This document shows, one piece after another, positions 58,271 through 64,000 of a stretch of DNA of 64,000 nt. The translations under genes were made by a program, and so were the position numbers. The DNA is from Cedecea neteri NBRC 105707 = ATCC 33855 (GTDB lineage Bacteria > Pseudomonadota > Gammaproteobacteria > Enterobacterales > Enterobacteriaceae), in the NCBI RefSeq assembly GCF_001571265.1, contig NZ_BCTL01000014.1, forward strand, positions 28,991-92,990. Reading direction: 5' to 3'. Positions within the stretch are counted from its first letter, which is position 1; each line of letters begins with the position of its first letter. The notes beneath the pieces were generated by a model, which was not told the DNA's origin, searched no databases, and saw only the letters and a program-made list of their open reading frames with translations.

Positions 58271-59188
58271 TTATTGTTCGTAGCGAAAACGGAATTTTTC
58301 TTGCTCACTGGCCGCCTTTGCCAGGATCCACTGTCGAAACGCGGCTATTTTACCCAGTTCTGCCTGACTGTCATGACAAACCAGATAAAAGGCGTTTTTA
58401 CTCACCAGCACATCATTAAACGGGCATACCAAACGACCCGCTTCGATTTCCGTTTGGGCCATGACGTTATTGGCCAGCGCAATGCCCTGGCCGTGGATAG
58501 CGGCCTGCAGCACCATTGCGCTGTGGCTGAAAATAGGCCCTTGCTGGACATTAATATGGCTCACGCCAAGCTGGCGGGTATAAGTCTGCCAGTCGCGGCG
58601 TGAAGCGTCATGCAATAAAGTGTGCTTTGCCAAATCTTCCGGCGTTTTAATCGGCCTGTCGCCGGTTAATAGCATAGGCGAGCACACCGGCAGCAAATAT
58701 TCAGCATAAAGTTTCTCAACCCTTAGCCCCGGCCAGTTTCCTCGGCCATAGAATATCGCCACGTCAACGTCGTCGGACAGCTTGTCCTCCTGACGGTCCA
58801 CCGCCTGGATACGCACGTCGATGCCCGGATAAGCTGAGTTAAAGCTTGTTAAACGAGGCACCAGCCAGTGAATGGCAAAACTCGGCAATAAACTCACCGT
58901 CAGCGCGCCTTTTGCACTGCGCGCCTGCAGCTTGCGGGTAGCCTCGGTCAGTTGGGAAAAAATCTCTTTAATATCCTGATAATAGCTCTGCCCCTCTTCC
59001 GTCAGCAGCAGCGAACGGTTGCGACGGCGGAACAGCTTCAGGCCAAGAAAATCCTCCAGTGACTTGATCTGGTGGCTTACCGCAGCCTGGGTAACAAAGA
59101 GTTCCTCAGCCGCTTTAGTAAAACTCAAGTGACGAGCCGCAGCGTCAAAAACGCGCAGCGCATTCAGAGGGGGTAATCGCTTAGACAT
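58271..59188 (-). CDS. gcvA: GcvA, LysR-type regulator of glycine cleavage
   Basis: GcvA activates or represses gcvTHP according to glycine and purine state and activates the divergent gcvB sRNA. The 305-residue protein has an N-terminal wHTH (LSFTKAAEELFVTQAAVSHQIKSLEDFLGLKLFRR, about 19-53) and a LysR effector domain. Length equals that of E. coli. The 345 bases between gcvA and ygdI hold gcvB and the shared control region. Confidence 0.96.
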   Translation of the reverse strand: MSKRLPPLNALRVFDAAARHLSFTKAAEELFVTQAAVSHQIKSLEDFLGLKLFRRRNRSLLLTEEGQSYYQDIKEIFSQLTEATRKLQARSAKGALTVSLLPSFAIHWLVPRLTSFNSAYPGIDVRIQAVDRQEDKLSDDVDVAIFYGRGNWPGLRVEKLYAEYLLPVCSPMLLTGDRPIKTPEDLAKHTLLHDASRRDWQTYTRQLGVSHINVQQGPIFSHSAMVLQAAIHGQGIALANNVMAQTEIEAGRLVCPFNDVLVSKNAFYLVCHDSQAELGKIAAFRQWILAKAASEQEKFRFRYEQ

Positions 59189-59318
59189 GGGGTTATTTGG
59201 CTTAAGTGTTAATAACAGTTAACAAACAGATAGCGTTTGTTTACCTATTAGTTTTTTTTATCTGAGCCATTATAAATTGTCCGTTGAGGATGCACCAGCA
59301 AATACCTATAGTGGCGGC

Positions 59319-59523
59319 ACTTCCTGAGTCGGAACGAAAAGTTGTCTGGAATGCGTGTTCTGGAGGGCTTTTGGCTTACGGTTGTGATGTTGTGTTGTTG
59401 TGTTTGCAATTGGTCTGACATTTCGGACCACGGTAGCTTAGCTACCCCTTTTCACTTCCTGTACATTTACCCTGTCTGTCCATAGTGATTAATGTAGCAC
59501 CGCCGAATGCGGTGCTTTTTTTT
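59319..59523 (+). ncRNA. gcvB: GcvB small RNA
   Basis: GcvB, with Hfq, represses many amino-acid and peptide transporter mRNAs. The sequence starts ACTTCCTGAG, carries the GU-rich R1 seed (GGTTGTGATGTTGTGTTG, near 59380-59398), and ends with a GCACCGC/GCGGTGC terminator and eight T residues. Its length (205) is that of E. coli, as is its divergent position to gcvA. A TATAGT -10 at 59307-59312 lies 6 bases before the start. The last terminator base is 10 bases before the ygdI stop, so the hairpin may serve both. Confidence 0.97.
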
Positions 59524-59533
59524 GCCTGCAGGT

Positions 59534-59761
59534 TTACTTCTTCAGCTCAACCATCTCTTTCACGTCAGAACGGTTAATCTGCTGCATATTACCGTTAGCA
59601 TCCTTGTACTTGATCATCCCGGTTTCGTCATCGGTCTTCGGTTTACCTTCGGAGACAATGGCGCGCCCGTCATTGGTATGCATGATGTAGTTCGGGCTGG
59701 AACAGGCTGCAAGTGCAAAGGTCATCATACAGGCAGAAACGATAGCGGTTGCTTTGTTCAT
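59534..59761 (-). CDS. ygdI: YgdI, DUF903 lipoprotein
   Basis: The 75-residue protein has a lipoprotein signal with lipobox LAAC (Cys20) and a DUF903 (SH3-like) domain with NYIMHTNDGRAIVSEGKPKTDDETGMIKYKD. It should be anchored in the outer or inner membrane on the periplasmic side. The residue after Cys is Ser, which favours sorting to the outer membrane. Function is unknown. AAGGAG lies 7 bases before the ATG. Confidence 0.95.
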   Translation of the reverse strand: MNKATAIVSACMMTFALAACSSPNYIMHTNDGRAIVSEGKPKTDDETGMIKYKDANGNMQQINRSDVKEMVELKK

Positions 59762-59957
59762 TATTCTTCTCCTTGTGGATAGAGTTTAATGCTACTTAAA
59801 TCTCTTCTACTAACATGCTTAAATATTAGTCCAACAATAATTAGCATAACCTGCTTTTCCCATTCTGCCAGGAGAAACAGACAATTCCGAGAAAGAGGGA
59901 AACCTTGTGCCAACGTCAGTTTTGCGCGACGATCTGTGCATTGAACTGAGGATCCCC

Positions 59958-61163
59958 ATGACAGCATTTAACCCCGCCCATTTTCGTGCGCAATTTCCCG
60001 CGCTGGCAGATGCAGGCGTCTATCTCGACAGCGCGGCCACGGCGCTTAAACCCCAAGCCGTGATTGATGCCACCCAGCAGTTTTACAGCCTGAGCGCCGG
60101 GAACGTTCACCGCAGCCAGTTTCCGCAAGCGCAGCGTCTTACGGCGCGCTATGAAGCGGCGCGTGACCTTGTCGCACGCATGCTCCATGCCGAAAGCGGT
60201 AAATCTGTGGTCTGGACCCGTGGCACAACAGAAGCCATTAATATGGTTGCACAGTGCTATGCCCGCCCTCGCCTCAGGGCCGGGGACGAAATTATCGTGA
60301 GTGAAGCAGAGCATCACGCCAATTTTGTGCCGTGGCTAATGGTGGCAGAGCAAACCGGTGCGAAGGTGGTGAGACTGCCGCTGAATGACCAGGCTCTGCC
60401 CGACCTTAACCAGCTCCCGGCACTGCTGAATGACCACACACGTATCCTGGCGATTGGGCAGATGTCTAACGTCACCGGAGGCTGCCCTGACCTTGCAAAA
60501 GCCATCAAGCTTGCTCACGAAGCGGGGGCTATCGTGATGGTCGACGGCGCACAGGGCATCGTTCACAGCCCGCCGGACGTGCAGGCGTTGGATATCGATT
60601 TTTACGCCTTCTCGGCCCATAAGCTTTATGGCCCAACCGGCATCGGCGCGCTCTACGGTAAACCTGAACTGCTGGAGCAAATGTCGCCGTGGCTCGGCGG
60701 CGGTAAAATGATCACCCACGTCTCGTTCGACGGTTTTAAAACTCAGCCAGTGCCCTATCGCTTTGAAGCCGGGACGCCAAACGTTGCGGGGGTCATCGGC
60801 CTTAGCGCCGTGCTGGAGTGGCTTGACGCTGTTGATCTACAGCAGGCGGAAAACTGGAGCCGTAGCCTGGCCACGCTCGCGGAGTCGGAACTGGCAAAAC
60901 GCCCTGGTTTTCGTAGCTTCCGCTGTCAGGACTCCAGCCTGCTGGCATTTGATTTTGCTGATGTTCACCATAACGATATGGTCACACTGCTGGCCGAATC
61001 AGGCATTGCGCTGCGGGCAGGCCAGCACTGCGCACAACCCTTGATGGCCGCATTAGGGGTTAGCGGTACGCTTCGTGCCTCTTTTGCCCCTTACAACACA
61101 CAGCAGGATGTGCACGACCTGCTCGCCGCAGTCGATCGCGCCCTCGATATTCTGGTGGACTGA
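59958..61163 (+). CDS. csdA: Cysteine desulfurase CsdA
   Basis: CsdA removes sulfur from cysteine and passes it to CsdE. The 401-residue PLP enzyme has TRGTTEAINMVAQ, EAEHHANFVPW, the PLP-lysine in SAHKLYGPTGIGALYG near residue 226, and the active-site Cys loop RAGQHCAQP near C358. The start at 59958 (MTAFNPAHF) has GAGGA upstream and gives the E. coli length; a Met 17 codons earlier is rejected. csdE follows with no gap. Confidence 0.97.
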   Translation: MTAFNPAHFRAQFPALADAGVYLDSAATALKPQAVIDATQQFYSLSAGNVHRSQFPQAQRLTARYEAARDLVARMLHAESGKSVVWTRGTTEAINMVAQCYARPRLRAGDEIIVSEAEHHANFVPWLMVAEQTGAKVVRLPLNDQALPDLNQLPALLNDHTRILAIGQMSNVTGGCPDLAKAIKLAHEAGAIVMVDGAQGIVHSPPDVQALDIDFYAFSAHKLYGPTGIGALYGKPELLEQMSPWLGGGKMITHVSFDGFKTQPVPYRFEAGTPNVAGVIGLSAVLEWLDAVDLQQAENWSRSLATLAESELAKRPGFRSFRCQDSSLLAFDFADVHHNDMVTLLAESGIALRAGQHCAQPLMAALGVSGTLRASFAPYNTQQDVHDLLAAVDRALDILVD

Positions 61164-61595
61164 ATGCAGACTAATCATCCTTTTGGTACAGAGATTAACG
61201 CAGAGATGCTGCGTACCACGTTCGAGGCACAGCGGCAGTGGGAAGACAAATACCGGCAGCTAATTTTATTGGGCAAGAAGCTGCCGGCGCTGCCGGAGGC
61301 ATTAAAAACCGAGAGTATTGAAATCAGCGGCTGCGAAAACCGCGTCTGGCTAGGCCACGAACGCCTGCCGGACGGCACGCTGCACTTCTATGGCGACAGC
61401 GAAGGACGCATCGTTCGCGGGTTATTGGCGGTGCTGTTGACCGCAGTTGAAGGGAAAACAGCACAGCAGCTGTTGGAAAACGATCCGCTTAGCTTGTTTG
61501 ACGATCTGGGGCTGCGCCATCAGCTAAGCGCTTCCCGCAGCAGCGGGCTTACGGCTCTGGCTGCGGCCGTTCAACAGGTCGCGCAAAAGGATTAA
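61164..61595 (+). CDS. csdE: Sulfur acceptor protein CsdE
   Basis: CsdE is a SufE-type sulfur acceptor for CsdA. The 143-residue protein has the acceptor Cys in [12 protein letters not shown] near residue 57. It starts on the base after the csdA stop and stops one base before the convergent tcdA stop. In E. coli, CsdE delivers sulfur in the tRNA ct6A system with TcdA, so the three adjacent genes act together. Confidence 0.96.
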   Translation: MQTNHPFGTEINAEMLRTTFEAQRQWEDKYRQLILLGKKLPALPEALKTESIEISGCENRVWLGHERLPDGTLHFYGDSEGRIVRGLLAVLLTAVEGKTAQQLLENDPLSLFDDLGLRHQLSASRSSGLTALAAAVQQVAQKD

Positions 61596-62405
61596 TCAGG
61601 AGGCGGTTTGCGCCGCCTTCGCCATCATCTTCTTCAGCACATGAGACACCGCCACAAAACCAAAGCTGGCAGTCACCATTGTTGCAGCGCCAAAGCCCGA
61701 AGCACAATCCATCCGTTTTGGACCTTCAGCGGTACTTTTCATGGCGCAAACTGAACCATCAGCCTGCGGGTACACCAGCGCTTCGGTGGAAAATACGCAT
61801 TCTACGCCCAGCTTCCCTTTGCTGTTTTTCACCACACCAAAGTCACTTTTCAGGCGCTCGCGCAGTTTGGCCGCCAGCGGATCCTGAATGGTTTTCGCCA
61901 GATCGCTAACCTGAATCTGCGTCGGATCGATCTGCCCGCCAGCACCACCCGTGGTCACCAGCGGGATCTTGTAGCGACGGCAATACGCGATTAACGCCGC
62001 TTTTGGGCGAACGCTATCAATCGCGTCAATAACATAGCTAAACCCTTGATTCAGAAGCTCAGCGGCGTTATCGGCGGTAATAAAGTCATCCACCACCGTG
62101 ACGCGGCACTCCGGGTTAATCTCTTTAATACGCGCCGCCATCACTTCCGTTTTCGCCAGGCCAACGCTGCCCTTTAGCGCGTGGATTTGACGGTTAGTGT
62201 TGGTGACACAAACATCATCCATGTCGATAAGCGTTATTGCCCCAATGCCGGTTCGCGCCAGCGCCTCTGCCGCCCACGAGCCCACCCCACCGATGCCAAT
62301 CACGCAAACGTGAGCTTCAGCAAAAAGCTGTAGCGCCGCCTGGCCATACAGACGAGCGGTGCCGCCAAAGCGTTGCAGCCAGGCATCAGAGAGAACGACA
62401 GACAT
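61596..62405 (-). CDS. tcdA: tRNA threonylcarbamoyladenosine dehydratase TcdA
   Basis: TcdA (CsdL) uses ATP to cyclise t6A37 to ct6A in ANN-decoding tRNAs. The 269-residue E1-like protein has the nucleotide-binding VIGIGGVGSWAAEALARTGIG near residue 36, the metal/ATP segment DMDDVCVTNTNRQ, and VIDAIDSVRPKAALI. It is convergent with csdE and directly abuts it. It lacks the catalytic Cys of ubiquitin-type E1 enzymes, as do its orthologues. Confidence 0.96.
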   Translation of the reverse strand: MSVVLSDAWLQRFGGTARLYGQAALQLFAEAHVCVIGIGGVGSWAAEALARTGIGAITLIDMDDVCVTNTNRQIHALKGSVGLAKTEVMAARIKEINPECRVTVVDDFITADNAAELLNQGFSYVIDAIDSVRPKAALIAYCRRYKIPLVTTGGAGGQIDPTQIQVSDLAKTIQDPLAAKLRERLKSDFGVVKNSKGKLGVECVFSTEALVYPQADGSVCAMKSTAEGPKRMDCASGFGAATMVTASFGFVAVSHVLKKMMAKAAQTAS

Positions 62406-62424
62406 CGGGGAAATCCTCAGAAAT

Positions 62425-62452
62425 AAAAAAACGGGCTGATTATACAGCCCGT
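62425..62452 (-). terminator. Rho-independent terminator after mltA
   Basis: An 8-bp ACGGGCTG/CAGCCCGT stem with a 6-base loop is followed by six U residues on the minus strand. It lies between mltA and tcdA, which run in the same direction. Confidence 0.85.
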
Positions 62453-62477
62453 TGTTCAGGGTGGAAACGTTGCAGCA

Positions 62478-63575
62478 TTAACCGTTAAAAACGCTGCCCG
62501 TGCCAGGTGCCGCTTTCAGTACCCACACGCGCCCGTAATGATTGTACCAACCCGCGCGGTGCCCGGCATCCGGGCCAATGCCCTGATAGATGTCGAAGTG
62601 CTGGCCTTTAATCGCGCCACCCACGTCGAGTGCCACCATCACCCGCAGCTCGTACTGGCCGGTAAATTTACCGTTATTGTCCAGCAGCGGGACTTCGGTC
62701 AGCAGCGTGGTGCCTGCGGGAATGATGGAACGGTCAGACGCCACGGAGGCACGCCCAATCAAAGGTACTGCGCTCGCGCCTTTCACTGGCGCATAGCTTG
62801 CTGGCTTAAAGAAGACAAAAGAAGGGTTCTGCTCAAGCAGCTCCCGTACTGCCGCTTCGCTATGGGTTTCTCCCCAGTGGCGAATCGCCTGCATCGACAT
62901 ATCTTCTTTCTTCACTTCGCCGCGATCGATCAGCACCTTGCCGATGCTGCGGTAAGCGTGGCCGTTTTTCCCGGCATAGCCGAAGAAGGTCAAAGGCTGG
63001 CCATCGCCAAAATCAATATAGCCGCTGCCCTGCACGTCCATAATGAAGTTATCCATCAGGGAGTTGCTGTAGGCCAGCACGTAACTGTCGCTCAGCCCGC
63101 CGCTGTATATTTCCGCGCGGGACGGCAGACGCCCACGTTTTGGCGGCATGCGGTAAATAGGGTACTGGAATTCGCCCTGGCGAGTATGGCGAGCCTGAAT
63201 CACCGGCGTGTAGTAGCCGGTAAACTGGACGTTGCCGTAGTTATCAGCCCCTTCCATCTGCCAGGCATCAAGGCCAAACTGCTTCAGTTGACGAGTATCG
63301 CCGCCCGCACGGAGCCACTGCTGCACCGCATTATAGATATCGCTGCCGTTATTATAGAGGCGCGGAGAAGCGGAACGAATCTGGTTAACCTGCTCTGCAT
63401 AGTCGCCGCCATTTATCGGCGCACCCACTGCATCGGGCTGATTCACCAGTGAGAAAGGCTGGGAGAATTTCCCGTCTTTATATTGTTGACCGCGATCGGT
63501 CGGTTTTGATGAACAGGCAGCCAGCATGGTTAACATGGCTCCCGCTGCTATATACTTAATCCAACGTCCTTTCAT
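62478..63575 (-). CDS. mltA: Membrane-bound lytic murein transglycosylase A
   Basis: MltA cleaves peptidoglycan to 1,6-anhydromuropeptides from the outer membrane. The 365-residue protein has lipobox LAAC (Cys21), an MltA barrel with FTGYYTPVIQARHTRQGEFQYPIY and DVQGSGYIDFGDGQPLTFFGYAGKNGHAYRSIG, and the C-terminal 3D domain (Asp triad) in VALDVGGAIKGQHFDIYQGIGPDAGHRAG. Length equals that of E. coli. The tRNA-fMet cluster follows on the other strand. Confidence 0.97.
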   Translation of the reverse strand: MKGRWIKYIAAGAMLTMLAACSSKPTDRGQQYKDGKFSQPFSLVNQPDAVGAPINGGDYAEQVNQIRSASPRLYNNGSDIYNAVQQWLRAGGDTRQLKQFGLDAWQMEGADNYGNVQFTGYYTPVIQARHTRQGEFQYPIYRMPPKRGRLPSRAEIYSGGLSDSYVLAYSNSLMDNFIMDVQGSGYIDFGDGQPLTFFGYAGKNGHAYRSIGKVLIDRGEVKKEDMSMQAIRHWGETHSEAAVRELLEQNPSFVFFKPASYAPVKGASAVPLIGRASVASDRSIIPAGTTLLTEVPLLDNNGKFTGQYELRVMVALDVGGAIKGQHFDIYQGIGPDAGHRAGWYNHYGRVWVLKAAPGTGSVFNG

Positions 63576-63744
63576 TACTTTCTAGCCCTGCTGGTTGCCT
63601 CTATATGCCTCGCCGAAGATAGCAAACGCGCCGCGAGAATTAAACGAGTTGAACGGCCTGCGTAGCAAAAACGTCTGTTTCGCGTCATTGTGCGGGTAAA
63701 TTCAACAATCAATGGGAAATTCAGGTATTTCTGGCAAAAAAGGG

Positions 63745-63772
63745 TTGCAACAAAAAGCGAGCAGAGTATAGT
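63745..63772 (+). promoter_or_regulatory. Promoter of the initiator tRNA operon
   Basis: TTGCAA (63745-63750), a 16-base spacer and TATAGT (63767-63772) lie upstream of the first tRNA. The bases after the -10 (GCGC) form a GC-rich discriminator, a mark of stringently controlled stable-RNA promoters. Confidence 0.72.
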
Positions 63773-63785
63773 GCGCATCCACGGA

Positions 63786-63862
<77 letters not shown>

Positions 63863-63921
63863 ACTAAAAAGTCGCTGATTTAACGGCGCAATGATGAATA
63901 ATCATTAAGAAGTATGACGGA

Positions 63922-63998
<77 letters not shown>

Positions 63999-64000
63999 AT

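Overview
The window is a chromosomal segment of an enterobacterium (order Enterobacterales, family Enterobacteriaceae). Most genes have the same order and nearly the same length as the E. coli K-12 nlpD-to-metZWV region: nlpD-pcm-surE-truD-ispF-ispD-ftsB-ygbE-cysCND-iap, cysHIJ-queD, the ygcNOPQRSUW-yqcE-ygcE cluster, queE, eno-pyrG-mazG-relA-rlmD-barA, yqcA-truC-yqcC-csrB-syd-queF-ppnN-sdaC-sdaB-xni, rlmM-ygdD-gcvA-gcvB-ygdI-csdA-csdE-tcdA-mltA and the initiator tRNA genes. It is not E. coli or Salmonella: the protein divergence and the gene content at the breakpoints differ. I cannot fix the genus from sequence alone.

Layout. 1-7963 (minus): protein repair, isoprenoid, division and sulfate-activation genes. 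8242-9282: iap. 9322-12582: a family 9 glycoside hydrolase and a ChiP-like porin, at the site where E. coli K-12 carries its type I-E CRISPR-Cas locus; there is no CRISPR here. 12918-17353: cysJIH, with a palindromic repeat element between cysI and cysH. 17657-28753: queD and the ygc cluster. 28799-33077: queE, then an accessory block (yjiH-yjiG, a frameshifted M20 peptidase, adhP). 33245-43804: eno, pyrG, mazG, relA, rlmD and barA. 43863-46129: a ramR-romA-ramA-like drug-tolerance regulatory block. 46176-54522: yqcA to sdaB, including the CsrB sRNA. 54555-55739: an extra aminotransferase. 55923-63998: xni to two tRNA-fMet genes, including the GcvB sRNA. The fucose operon that separates xni from rlmM in E. 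coli is absent.

How the parts work together. CysDNC and CysJIH form most of the sulfate-to-sulfide route. QueD, QueE and QueF are three of the preQ1 synthesis steps. BarA signals through UvrY, and the csrB upstream region in this same window carries a perfect UvrY box. The ygc genes look like one catabolic system: two MFS transporters, an FGGY kinase, an SDR, an FAD-linked dehydrogenase, a split ETF (YgcQ/YgcR) and a FixC/FixX-like pair (YgcN/YgcO). They are served by YgcP, a GlpP-type antiterminator.

The strongest new signal is in the divergent ygcW-yqcE intergenic region. Both transcripts begin with nearly identical leaders (23 of 25 bases). Each leader ends in an intrinsic terminator and can also form an alternative hairpin whose closing pair covaries (A-U in one, G-C in the other). 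Two CRP sites lie between them. This fits YgcP acting as an RNA-binding antiterminator on both arms. Other notable points are a possible three-way-junction RNA upstream of yjiH, a three-copy heptanucleotide repeat that frameshifts the M20 peptidase, and a perfect 24-bp palindrome upstream of the porin/GH9 pair with no cognate regulator nearby.
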